64,000 nt of DNA from CAYQEC01 sp964416425. Lineage in GTDB: Bacteria > Actinomycetota > Acidimicrobiia > Spongiisociales > UBA5794. Both the position numbers and the translations under genes were made by a program. Shown here piece after piece: positions 39,336 to 48,068 of the stretch. Under the pieces are notes generated by a model, which was not told the DNA's origin, made no database searches, and saw only the letters and a program-made list of their open reading frames with translations. Each line of letters begins with the position of its first letter. The stretch's first letter is position 1. Where the stretch lies: the NCBI GenBank assembly GCA_964416425.1, contig CAYQEC010000004.1, forward strand, positions 1 through 64,000. Direction: 5' to 3'.

Positions 39336-41392
39336 GAATCGGCGTCGACGTAGGCGGTACGTTCACCGACCTCGTGCTGCTCGCCAAGGGACGGCTAACG
39401 GTCCACAAGGTGCTGTCGACACCGTCTGATCCTTCGCAGGCCGTACTGGCGGCGGTCGCGCAGACGGGTGTGCCGATGAGCGACGTGCGCCAATTCGCGC
39501 ACGGGACCACGGTCACGGTCAATGCAGTCATCCAGCGAGGTGGCGCCCCCACGGGGCTCCTGACGACCAAGGGGTTCCGGGACGTGCTCCAGATCCGACG
39601 GACCACTCGGGGTGCCCTCTACGACTTCCAGTGGGATCCACCACAGGAATTGGTGCAACGGCGCTGGCGCCGGGAGGTCCCCGAGCGGATCGATGCCTCG
39701 GGAGAGGTGACCCGCCCCCCGGACCTGGGGGCGGCCATCGCCGAGGCTCGCGCCCTCGTCGGCGAGGGCGTGAGCTCGCTGGCGATCTGTTTCATCAACT
39801 CGTATCTCAACGGCGAGAACGAGCATGTGGTGCGGGCTGCGCTCGCCGAGATCATGCCCGATCTGCCGATCTACGTCTCGTCCGACATCCTCCCGGAGTG
39901 GCGTGAGTTCGAGCGCACCTCGACCACGGTGGTCAGCGCGTACGTGGGTCCGGTACTCACCGAGTATCTGCATCGCCTCGAGTCCGCGCTTCGGGCGCAG
40001 GGATACGGCTACGACCTGCTGATCATGCTCGCGAACGGCGGCCTCGCAACGGCGGCAGCCGCCAACGAGCGCCCCGCTTACACAATCGGTTCCGGCCCGG
40101 CTGCCGGGGTCCTCGCCCAGTTGGCGTTGGGTCTCGCCTCGGACGCCGAACCGATCCCCGCTCCCGGTAGCAGGAAGGCGTCGATGACCAACATCATCGG
40201 GATGGACATCGGCGGGACGAGTACCGACATCTCGCTGGTTCACGACGGGAGCCCGTACCTTCGCAGCGATTTCGAGCTCGAGTTCGGGACCCCGGTGTCG
40301 TACCCGGTGATCGAGATCAACTCCATCGGCGCCGGCGGAGGCACGATCGCCTGGCTCGACGCGGGCGCCATGCTGCACATGGGCCCCCAAAGCGCCGGGG
40401 CCGACCCGGGACCGGCATGCATGCAGCGGGGTGGCACCGAGCCGACACTGACGGACGCCAACGTCGTGCTCCATCGCCTCAACCCCGCGTTTCTGCTCGA
40501 CGGCGCCATCCCGCTCTCCGAGGACGCCGCCCGCAGAGCGGTGGCGGCGGTCGGGGATCCGCTGGGCCTCGACGTCGTGACGATGGCCGACGGGATCCGC
40601 CGTCTGGCCGTCTCCAGCATCGTGTTCGCCATCCGGCAGCGGACGGTCGAACGCGGTCTGGACCCGAGGGAGTTCGTGATCGTCGGCTACGGCGGCGCCG
40701 GGCCCCTTCACGCCACCGAGGTCGCCGACGAGATGGGCATCACGACGGTGCTGATCCCACCGAACCCGGGGGTGACCTCCGCGCTCGGGTTGCTGCTCAC
40801 CGATATCCGCCACGACTTCGTGACCACGTTCCTCAAGCTCAGGGCTGAGGTGGAGCCTGCCGAGGTCGGCGCGGCTTATGACCTCTTGGCCGAACAGGCC
40901 CGGGCTCACCTCGTGGCGGAGGGGGTGGATGCCGACCGGGTGCAGATGGAGTACGCCATGGACATGCGCTATGTGGGTCAGACCCACGAGCTCAGGTTGA
41001 ATCTTCCCGGACCGTACGACGACGAGATGCATGAGTGCATCCCGCGGCTGTTCGGCGAACTCCACCAGGCCGAGTTCGGGCACGCCCCGGAGCTCGGCGA
41101 GCCCTTGGACTTCGTCAATCTGCGAGTCGCCGGCATCGGCAAGCTGGATCGGCCCGAGCTACCCGAGATTCCCGAGGGCGGGAGAGCCGCTCCACATGCG
41201 CACCGGGAGGTGTTCTTCGGTGGCGCCGACGGATGGGTCTCCACCCCGATCTACCACCGCGGCGACCTGGGCCACGGAGACAGGATCCAGGGGCCGGCGA
41301 TCATCGAACAGCTCGATTCCACAACGGTGATCACACCGGGATGGACCGCCGAGCCCGATCGGGTGGGCAGCCTGATCCTCCGCCACGGCTAA
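39332..41392 (+). CDS. Hydantoinase A / 5-oxoprolinase subunit A family protein
   Basis: 686 aa, ATGA overlap with the B subunit. Actin-like ATPase fold: RIGVDVGGTFTDLVL at the N-terminus, QFAHGTTVTVNAVIQRGGAPTGLLTTKGFRDVLQI, IGMDIGGTSTDISLVHDG, GGGTIAWLDAGAMLHMGPQSAGADPGPACM, VIVGYGGAGPLHATEVADEMG. It catalyses the ATP-dependent step with the B subunit. Substrate not defined by sequence; in a cell-wall recycling context 5-oxoproline or a related lactam is plausible. Confidence 0.93.
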   Translation: MRIGVDVGGTFTDLVLLAKGRLTVHKVLSTPSDPSQAVLAAVAQTGVPMSDVRQFAHGTTVTVNAVIQRGGAPTGLLTTKGFRDVLQIRRTTRGALYDFQWDPPQELVQRRWRREVPERIDASGEVTRPPDLGAAIAEARALVGEGVSSLAICFINSYLNGENEHVVRAALAEIMPDLPIYVSSDILPEWREFERTSTTVVSAYVGPVLTEYLHRLESALRAQGYGYDLLIMLANGGLATAAAANERPAYTIGSGPAAGVLAQLALGLASDAEPIPAPGSRKASMTNIIGMDIGGTSTDISLVHDGSPYLRSDFELEFGTPVSYPVIEINSIGAGGGTIAWLDAGAMLHMGPQSAGADPGPACMQRGGTEPTLTDANVVLHRLNPAFLLDGAIPLSEDAARRAVAAVGDPLGLDVVTMADGIRRLAVSSIVFAIRQRTVERGLDPREFVIVGYGGAGPLHATEVADEMGITTVLIPPNPGVTSALGLLLTDIRHDFVTTFLKLRAEVEPAEVGAAYDLLAEQARAHLVAEGVDADRVQMEYAMDMRYVGQTHELRLNLPGPYDDEMHECIPRLFGELHQAEFGHAPELGEPLDFVNLRVAGIGKLDRPELPEIPEGGRAAPHAHREVFFGGADGWVSTPIYHRGDLGHGDRIQGPAIIEQLDSTTVITPGWTAEPDRVGSLILRHG

Positions 41393-41406
41393 CCCGGATC
41401 CCCGGG

Positions 41407-42084
41407 CTACCGGCAGCGGAGGCCGAACCCCGGGGGGAGCACGTCACCCGGGTCGAGCATGAATGCCGCCGCCAGTTCGAGGTCGGCCTGCAGTCCGCGC
41501 ACTCGGGCCGCCGCCGTGTAGTAGGCCCAGTAGGGGATGCTGCTCCGCTCGGCTGATCCGGGCATCGATCGGCGGAACAGCTCGTAGCAGCCGACGGCCT
41601 CCAGCCACCGATCGTATGCCTCGGCGATCGGGAGGTAGCAGTCGACCCGGAACCCTTCGAGGTCCTCGCAGTTCTCGGCGTAGAGCACCGGAATGCCGCC
41701 GCCCCTCTGCTCGATGGCGGCAACGGTCGCCGCGTGTGCCCGCCGGTGGCTGGGATGCCACGATCCCTTCCAGTGGGTGACCACCAGATCGGGACGGAAC
41801 TCGTCGATCAGCCCGGTAAGGAGCGGAACGACCTCCCCCGGCGGCGGCAGAGGGGCCTGCTGCCCACTCCAGCGGGCGTCGACCCCCAGGGCGGCGGCTG
41901 CGGCGCTCATCTCCTGCTCGAGCTGGGGACCGAATCGTTCGGGAGGCGTGGTCGGGTGACCACGCTCCCCCCGGGTGAGGTGGAACAGGATGACCCCGTG
42001 GCCTTCCTCGGCGGCTCGGGCGGCGAAGGCCCCGGCCATGATCTCGGCGTCCATGGCGTGGGCTCCGACGATGAGCAGGTTCAT
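41407..42084 (-). CDS. PIG-L-family deacetylase-like protein with altered metal motif
   Basis: 225 aa, ATGA overlap with the AnmK stop. LmbE/PIG-L fold: MNLLIVGAHAMDAEIMAGAFA, VILFHLTRGERGHP, LVVTHWKGSWHPSHRRAHAATVAAIEQ. In this family the N-terminal motif is AHPDDxE, with His and the second Asp as zinc ligands and the first Asp as catalytic base; here it reads AHAMDAE, so the base is replaced by Met. The C-terminal metal His region (HPSHRRAH) is kept. It may be a deacetylase with another base, or a non-hydrolytic relative. Last gene of the SBP-led operon. Confidence 0.85.
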   Translation of the reverse strand: MNLLIVGAHAMDAEIMAGAFAARAAEEGHGVILFHLTRGERGHPTTPPERFGPQLEQEMSAAAAALGVDARWSGQQAPLPPPGEVVPLLTGLIDEFRPDLVVTHWKGSWHPSHRRAHAATVAAIEQRGGGIPVLYAENCEDLEGFRVDCYLPIAEAYDRWLEAVGCYELFRRSMPGSAERSSIPYWAYYTAAARVRGLQADLELAAAFMLDPGDVLPPGFGLRCR

Positions 42085-43274
42085 GCGGTCTCCTCGGCAT
42101 GGTGCCGGACGATCTTGCCGAGCACTACCGGATGGCGTGCGCCGCTGGCTGCCGGCACGTTCGCAGCCCGGCCGGCGAGGGTCTCGTCGCCGAGGATCAC
42201 CCAGGTGACGGCCTCCCGGGCATCGCCCGGGATACCGAACTCATCATGGAACCTGATCCGGGTCGAGGGAAGGCGGCGGCACAACATGTCAACGAGGGTG
42301 GTGTTGTGCGCCCCCCCGCCGTAGAGCACCATCTCGTCGACGCCACCACGTGGTCCCAGATCCCGCACGTAGTGGAAGGCGATGCACTCGGCGGTGAAGG
42401 CGGTTACCGTGGCAATCAGGTCATCGCCGGTTACGCCCATCGATGCCGCCATCTCGAGGGCCTCGTCGGCGAACGGCTGCCCGAAATCCTCCCGGCCGCT
42501 CGTTTTCGGCAGGGGCAAGGCCAGGTATGGGTGCCGCATCAGCCACTCCAGCAGCCGGTGGTCCACCGTGCCTCGCGCCGCCTGGGCACCTCCGGCGTCG
42601 TAGGCGAGGACCCCACCGCTGAGAGCATGCACCACGGCGTCGATGACCATGTTCCCGGGGCCGGTGTCGAAGGCCACCACGTCCTCGAGATCGGCACCGG
42701 GTGGCAGGAAGGTGACGTTGGCGATGCCGCCGATGTTCTGCACCCCCCGGCTGCGATCGGGGTCGGTGAACAGCACCCAGTCGGCGTAGGCACTGAGCGG
42801 GGCACCGTGGCCGCCGGCGGCGACATCGGAGGGGCGAAGGTCGGCGACCACCGGGACCCCGACGATCTCGGCGACGACGGCGGGCTCGCCGACTTCCAGG
42901 TGCACGCCGTCTTGGTGTCGGGTGGGGGGACCGTGGAAGATGGTCGGTGCCTGGGTAACCACCGCGTCGAGGTCGCCGGGCTCGAGCCCGGCCCGGCGGG
43001 TGGCGGTGACGACGGCCTCGCCGATCAGTCTGCCGAAGGCGCGGTGTGCCGCGGCGAGTTCGTCGGCGGAGAAGCGTTGTGGCGGGAACAGCCTGAACAG
43101 CTGCTCCCGGCCCTCTGCGGGGTAGGGAATCACTTCGTGATGCAGCAGCCGTACCTGGCGCTGACGGCCTAGGCCGCTGGTGGCAGCGATGGCGACGCTG
43201 ATCCCGTCTCCAGAGGTGCCGCACATCACCCCCGCCAGGACCCGTTCGGCGTCGAGTTCGCTGATCCTGCGCAT
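42081..43274 (-). CDS. anmK: Anhydro-N-acetylmuramic acid kinase
   Basis: 397 aa. Kinase motifs: VMCGTSGDGISVAIAA (phosphate 1 loop), VTQAPTIFHGPP, VVADLRPSDVAAGGHGAPLSAYADWVLF (catalytic Asp), VQNIGGIANVTFLP, VAFDTGPGNMVIDAVV, MVLYGGGAHNTTLVD. AnmK hydrolyses the 1,6-anhydro bond and phosphorylates MurNAc at O6, a peptidoglycan recycling step. It sits between a GlcF-like Fe-S protein and a PIG-L-like protein with one-base overlaps, firmly inside a catabolic operon with an importer. Confidence 0.93.
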   Translation of the reverse strand: MRRISELDAERVLAGVMCGTSGDGISVAIAATSGLGRQRQVRLLHHEVIPYPAEGREQLFRLFPPQRFSADELAAAHRAFGRLIGEAVVTATRRAGLEPGDLDAVVTQAPTIFHGPPTRHQDGVHLEVGEPAVVAEIVGVPVVADLRPSDVAAGGHGAPLSAYADWVLFTDPDRSRGVQNIGGIANVTFLPPGADLEDVVAFDTGPGNMVIDAVVHALSGGVLAYDAGGAQAARGTVDHRLLEWLMRHPYLALPLPKTSGREDFGQPFADEALEMAASMGVTGDDLIATVTAFTAECIAFHYVRDLGPRGGVDEMVLYGGGAHNTTLVDMLCRRLPSTRIRFHDEFGIPGDAREAVTWVILGDETLAGRAANVPAASGARHPVVLGKIVRHHAEETA

Positions 43275-44515
43275 CAGACATCCTCCTTCGGCGATGATGG
43301 CATGGCGGCGAGGGCTTCGGCATACAACTCGACGGGATGGGCGATTCGAAATTCCGGACCGAGGTGGGCGCGGAGCTGCATCTCACACCCCGGGTTGGCC
43401 GACGCAACGATCAGGGCTCCCGATTCACCGACTTGGTGGGCCTTCCTGATGCCGAGCTCGTGTGCCGTCTCGGGATGGAGAAGGGAATAGAGACCGGCGG
43501 CACCGCAGCAGAGACCGTCGGGATCGATCTCTACCGGTCGGTAGCCGGCGGCCTCGAGGATGAGTCGGGGTGGGTGATGGAGCCGCTGCACATGACGGAG
43601 GTGACACGGGTCCTGGACCGCCACCGGCACACCCGTGGGATCGAGACGGGGCAGGTGTCCGTCGTCGATGGCCGCAGCGACGATCTCGGTGATGTCCCGG
43701 CTTCGCGCCGCGAGACGGGCACCATCCTCCCCCGCCCAATGGGCATAGCCCTTGAGATGTGCCGAGCATCCTGCGGCATCGGCCACGACTACATCGAAGT
43801 CGGCGAAGGCGTCGACGTTGCGGGCAGCGAGACGCCTGGCATCATCGGCGGCGCCTTCGTGGGCGGCGAGGGCACCACAACAGGTCTGATTGCCAGGGAC
43901 GACCACGCGATACCCGCAGCGGCGCAGCAGGTCGATCGAAGCCTCGTGGACCGCGGCAAACCACGGATCCATCACACAGCCGGCCAGCAGACCGGCAACG
44001 CCGATCTCGTCGCCGGTGGGCTCGTACGTGCGCCCGATCGTCGAAGCCCGACGCCAGGGCAGGCGGCGGATCCCTGCCATTCCGCGGCGCAGCCGCCCCG
44101 GCAACCAGTGCTGCGCCCCGACGCGCTGAAGCAGCGCCGCTCCAAGCGTGCCCGCCCGCACCAGCGGCCGCCATGCCAGCCAGCGGCCGGCAACGAGGCG
44201 ACGGAATCGTCCCTTCGGGTCGGCAGCGACGATTTCCGCACGAGCGCCCTCCATAACCCTCCCGAAGGGAACCATGGAAGGGCAGGCGGCTTCACAGGCA
44301 CGGCATTGCAGACACATGGACATGATCTCGGCGAACACGCCATCGACGGGAAACAGCCCGTCTGCGGCAGCCTTCATGGCGTTGAGGCGTCCGCGCGGCG
44401 AGGCGGTTTCGTCTCCGGTGAGCCGGAAGGTCGGGCAGTGCGGCAGGCAGAGGCCACATTCGACGCAACGGCTCAGCTCCACGGATGTCGGTGCCCAGGG
44501 GGTCGCCCAGTTCAT
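43274..44515 (-). CDS. Glycolate/D-lactate oxidase iron-sulfur subunit (GlcF-like)
   Basis: 413 aa from ATG 44515 (TGATG overlap with GlcDE). Two [4Fe-4S] motifs: CVECGLCLPHCPTF and CLQCRACEAACPS. Two CCG domains follow: LLAGCVMDPWFAAVHEASIDLLRRCGYRVVVPGNQTCCGALAAHEG and VQDPCHLRHVQRLHHPPRLILEAAGYRPVEIDPDGLCCGAAGLYSLLHPE. It passes electrons from the flavoprotein to a respiratory acceptor. With the GlcD-GlcE fusion it forms a membrane-associated D-2-hydroxyacid dehydrogenase. Confidence 0.92.
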   Translation of the reverse strand: MNWATPWAPTSVELSRCVECGLCLPHCPTFRLTGDETASPRGRLNAMKAAADGLFPVDGVFAEIMSMCLQCRACEAACPSMVPFGRVMEGARAEIVAADPKGRFRRLVAGRWLAWRPLVRAGTLGAALLQRVGAQHWLPGRLRRGMAGIRRLPWRRASTIGRTYEPTGDEIGVAGLLAGCVMDPWFAAVHEASIDLLRRCGYRVVVPGNQTCCGALAAHEGAADDARRLAARNVDAFADFDVVVADAAGCSAHLKGYAHWAGEDGARLAARSRDITEIVAAAIDDGHLPRLDPTGVPVAVQDPCHLRHVQRLHHPPRLILEAAGYRPVEIDPDGLCCGAAGLYSLLHPETAHELGIRKAHQVGESGALIVASANPGCEMQLRAHLGPEFRIAHPVELYAEALAAMPSSPKEDV

Positions 44516-47088
44516 CACAAGCCTCCGGGCAGCCGACCGGGAACCATGACTCCGGCTGGATCGAAGGCCGCCTTGACTCGTCGCTGCAGTCCCAGCGACG
44601 GGGGCGGTGCTCCCCATGGATCGAAATGTCGACCGAGCGCGTCCGCTCCCGCCGTGACCACCAGCTCGCCGTCCCGGCCCTCTGCCCAGGCCCGTAACCC
44701 GTCGAGATCGATTCCCTCGACCGCGTCGAATCCGATCGCGATCTCGCCGACCCCGAAAGCCGCCCGATACGTGGCGGACGCGGGCACTCTCTCGACCGCA
44801 CGGCGGGTGTCGGCTGGAGGGACTCGCAAGAGGAACCGAACCCGGTTGGTGACCGCCTCAGGCCACCGATGCCCCTCCGAGGTATCGCCGCCGAGTGCCT
44901 CCGCCTGCGCTTCGACCTCCGCCCGGGTACCGCCCAGGAAGACCCGAGCCTCGCCGTCGCTCTCGACGACCGCCCAGGGACGGTGCACGGTCTGCAGCGC
45001 TGCCTCGGGATCGGCCACGACAACGGTGGCCGCGGCCTCCGGTCGAGGCCAGAGCCGCAACGCAACCCTGCCGATGACTCCCAGCGATCCCAGGGATCCT
45101 GCTGCCAGACGGGCGAGGTCGTAACCGGTGGCGTTCTTGACCACCCGGGCGCCATTCCTCACCACCCGGCCGTCGCCCGTACACAGGGTCGCTTCGATCA
45201 CCCGGTTCCTCGTGGGCCCGAACCGCAGCCTCCGCCACCCGGAAGCGCCGGCGGCTACGCAGCCCCCGACAGTGGCCACGCCGGGTCGTTCCGGGAGCAC
45301 GGCGGTCTGACCCCGTTCGCCCAGAAGCCGGTCCTCGAGGTCCACGATCCGGACACCGGCTTCGACAACGACGACGAGATCTTCGGGCCGCCACTCCACG
45401 ACCCGATCAAGAAGGCGGGTGACCACCACGATGTCGGGAGCGACACCACCGCCGTAGCCTTGATGGCTCCCACCGCCCCACGGCAGCACCACGAGACCCG
45501 CCGCCGTTGCCGCTCTCAAGATGGTGGCGACGTCCTCCAGGCTCCGGGGAGCGACGACGAACTCGCCAGCGGGAGCCCCCTCGGGCGGATCGGTGGTGAA
45601 GGGCGCAAGCAGGCTCCGCACCTCGGGAACGAGCGAGATCGGCTCCGGGGAGACGTACCCGCTCTCGGCGGGAAGGACCTTGTCGGGGTTGAACAGGTGA
45701 TCGGGGTCGAAAGCATCTCGCACACGCTGCTGGGCGTCGAGGTCGACCGGGTCGAAGAAGAGGGGCATGAACCGGCGTTTCTCGATCCCGATGCCGTGCT
45801 CGCCGGAGAGCACTCCGCTGTTGTCCACCGAGACACCCACGATCTCGGCTCCCGCCGCCTCGACACGCCGGACTTGGGCAGGATCGGAGGAATCGAAGGC
45901 GAAGGTGGGATGCAGATTGCCATCACCGGCGTGCCCGAAGACGACCATCTCCAGTCGGTGCCGGTCGGCGATCTGGTAGAGCTCGGACACGACACCGGGA
46001 AGCCGGTTCCGAGGCACGACGATGTCGTGGATGTAGTAGTTGGGGGCGATCTGGACGAGAGCCGCGAGGGCGGAGCGACGCCCCTTCCATAACAGATCCC
46101 GCTCCTTCTCGTCGGCGGCGATCCGCACCGGAGAGGCCCCGTGGCCGCGGGCGACATCGGCGACCATCGCCGCCTGCGCCTCAACGGTGGCACGGTGCCC
46201 GGTGACCTCCGCCAGGAGCACGGCTCCTGCGTCCGTCGGATACCCCGCTCCGGCAAATCGCTCCACTATCTCGACGAGTCTGCGGTCCATCAGTTCGAGC
46301 GCGGCCGGGATCAACCCCGAGGCGATCATCTCCGAGACGGCGGCAGCAGCAGCATCGACCCCGGCGAATCCCATCAGCAGGGTGCGCACCGTCGGCGGGT
46401 CTCTGGTGAGGCGAACCAGGATCCGGGTGATGAGCCCGAGAGTGCCTTCGGAACCCACGATCACGGCCCGAAGATCCAGCCCCGCAGGATCGGGGGCTGC
46501 TCCACCCAGGAGAGTCACCGTCCCGCCTCTGTCGATCATTTCCACAGCCAGTACGTGGTCGGCGGTGCTCCCCTCCGCGAGGCCATGCGGGCCTCCCGCA
46601 TTCACCGCCACGTTGCCGCCGATGGTGCAAGCCGCCTGCGATGCGGGATCGGGAGCGAAGTGCAGACCCCAGCGGGATGTCCGGCGAGAGAGATCGAGGT
46701 TCAGGACGCCGGGCTCGACCCAGACGGTGCCGGCATCGGGATCGATCTCCCCGATGCGGTTGAGGCGGGTCGTGACCACGATCACGCCACCGTCGGGGAC
46801 GGCGCCACCGGCAAGGCCGGTGCCGGTACCTCTCGTGATCAAGGGCAGTCCCCGCCGATGTGCAGCGGCGACCACGGCGACGGCCTCCTCGCGGGTTGCG
46901 GGAAAGGTCACTACCTCGGGGGCGGACCCCGATCGCATGCCGGCGTCCTTGACGAAGAGGCGCCGTTGAAGGGGGTCGTGCCGCACGTTTTCGCGTCCGA
47001 GGATCTCCTCGAGCTCTCCGATGAGATCGGAAGGTGCGGACGGCCCGACACGCCTTCCGATCTGTGCGGACCCGGCGACGCCGATCAT
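44515..47088 (-). CDS. GlcD-GlcE fusion flavoprotein (D-2-hydroxyacid dehydrogenase)
   Basis: 857 aa, about twice the size of GlcD. Residues 1-470: FAD-linked oxidase of GlcD type (VTFPATREEAVAVVAAAHRRGLPLITRGTGTGLAGGAVPDGG, SQAACTIGGNVAVNAGGPHGL, YIHDIVVPRNRLPG, VFGHAGDGNLHP, GVLSGEHGIG). Residues 500-857: a second FAD_binding_4 unit of GlcE type (VVLPWGGGSHQGYGGG, RPGVATVGGCVAAGASGWRRLRFGPTRN, VVKNATGYDLARLAAGSLGSLG). In most bacteria GlcD and GlcE are separate. Substrate may be glycolate or D-lactate; the AnmK context favours lactate released from MurNAc. Confidence 0.92.
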   Translation of the reverse strand: MIGVAGSAQIGRRVGPSAPSDLIGELEEILGRENVRHDPLQRRLFVKDAGMRSGSAPEVVTFPATREEAVAVVAAAHRRGLPLITRGTGTGLAGGAVPDGGVIVVTTRLNRIGEIDPDAGTVWVEPGVLNLDLSRRTSRWGLHFAPDPASQAACTIGGNVAVNAGGPHGLAEGSTADHVLAVEMIDRGGTVTLLGGAAPDPAGLDLRAVIVGSEGTLGLITRILVRLTRDPPTVRTLLMGFAGVDAAAAAVSEMIASGLIPAALELMDRRLVEIVERFAGAGYPTDAGAVLLAEVTGHRATVEAQAAMVADVARGHGASPVRIAADEKERDLLWKGRRSALAALVQIAPNYYIHDIVVPRNRLPGVVSELYQIADRHRLEMVVFGHAGDGNLHPTFAFDSSDPAQVRRVEAAGAEIVGVSVDNSGVLSGEHGIGIEKRRFMPLFFDPVDLDAQQRVRDAFDPDHLFNPDKVLPAESGYVSPEPISLVPEVRSLLAPFTTDPPEGAPAGEFVVAPRSLEDVATILRAATAAGLVVLPWGGGSHQGYGGGVAPDIVVVTRLLDRVVEWRPEDLVVVVEAGVRIVDLEDRLLGERGQTAVLPERPGVATVGGCVAAGASGWRRLRFGPTRNRVIEATLCTGDGRVVRNGARVVKNATGYDLARLAAGSLGSLGVIGRVALRLWPRPEAAATVVVADPEAALQTVHRPWAVVESDGEARVFLGGTRAEVEAQAEALGGDTSEGHRWPEAVTNRVRFLLRVPPADTRRAVERVPASATYRAAFGVGEIAIGFDAVEGIDLDGLRAWAEGRDGELVVTAGADALGRHFDPWGAPPPSLGLQRRVKAAFDPAGVMVPGRLPGGL

Positions 47089-48065
47089 CCGGTATTCATC
47101 GTGCGCCGTCCCGCCAGCTGGGAGAAGACCACGCCGACGATGAGTGCCGCACCGAAGAAGACCTGCTCGACCCAGCCGGTGATCTTCAGCAGCTGGAGAC
47201 CATTGATGCCGGTGACGAGGAAGTAGACGGCGATGAAGGTGCCCCAGGCGTTGAACCGGCCCGGTTTGATGGACGTGGAGCCGAGGAAGGCACCGGCGAA
47301 AGCGGGAAGCAGCAGTCCGGGAGCGAAGTTCGGGTCGACCGATCCGTTCCGCCCGGCCAGCAGCACACCTGCGATGCCGGCGATCACCGAGCCCGCGATG
47401 AGGGAACCAGCGCGGATCGCGTTGACCCTGATCCCGGTGAGGCGCGCGACCTCACGGCCAGCACCGACGAAGTAGATGTAGCGACCGAGCGGTGTGTACT
47501 CGAACACGTACCAGAGGATGACGGTGAGGGCCAGAGCGTAGAAGAACACCATCTGGAGGCCGAATACCTTGGTGCGGGCAGCATCCACCAGGCTCTGAGA
47601 AATGCCCGCGACGATGAGGTTGTTGATCCCGAGGGCAGCCCCGGCTAACAACGTGGACATGCCGAGAGTGGCGACGATGGAGGGCACGTCCAGGATCACG
47701 ATCAGGAAGGCGTTGCAGATGCCCACCAAGAGAGCCGCGGTAAGGGCGACCAGGATGGCGGGGAGGATGGGCCATCCGCAGACGATATTGAGCCAGCCGA
47801 CGATCACGAAGGACAGGCCCATGGTGGAGGCGGCCGACAGGTCGTACTCGCCGGCGGCGAGCCCGGGCAGCATCCCGAGAGTGAGGATCAGCAGGATCGA
47901 GCGCTCGCTGAGGATGGTCTGGAAGTTGCGGGGTCGTAGGAACAGCTCGGTCTGGACAATGCCGAAGAAGACGATGACGAGCGCCCAGGCGATCAGAAGC
48001 CCGTAGCGGTTCAGGAGGATCCGAAGACCCGAGCCACGGAGCTGCGCGTCCTTGGGGATAGTCAT
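47085..48065 (-). CDS. Sugar-type ABC transporter permease
   Basis: 326 aa, ATGA overlap with the GlcDE gene. BPD_transp_2 permease: eight to ten hydrophobic segments, LTLGMLPGLAAGEYDLSAASTMGLSFVIVGWLN, VPSIVATLGMSTLLAGAALGINNL, PLGRYIYFVGAGREVARLTGIRV (coupling loop), FAGAFLGSTSIKPGRFNAWGTFIAVYFLVTGINGLQLL. It pairs with the preceding two-domain ATPase and SBP. Being in one operon with AnmK and a hydroxyacid dehydrogenase links the imported substrate to muramic-acid-like sugars. Confidence 0.92.
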   Translation of the reverse strand: MTIPKDAQLRGSGLRILLNRYGLLIAWALVIVFFGIVQTELFLRPRNFQTILSERSILLILTLGMLPGLAAGEYDLSAASTMGLSFVIVGWLNIVCGWPILPAILVALTAALLVGICNAFLIVILDVPSIVATLGMSTLLAGAALGINNLIVAGISQSLVDAARTKVFGLQMVFFYALALTVILWYVFEYTPLGRYIYFVGAGREVARLTGIRVNAIRAGSLIAGSVIAGIAGVLLAGRNGSVDPNFAPGLLLPAFAGAFLGSTSIKPGRFNAWGTFIAVYFLVTGINGLQLLKITGWVEQVFFGAALIVGVVFSQLAGRRTMNTG

Positions 48066-48068
48066 CGT

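Noticed and set aside
37605..41392. Naming HyuB/HyuA as acetone carboxylase or N-methylhydantoinase
   Set aside because: Only two subunits are present and no gamma subunit or carbamoylase is adjacent; substrate left open.
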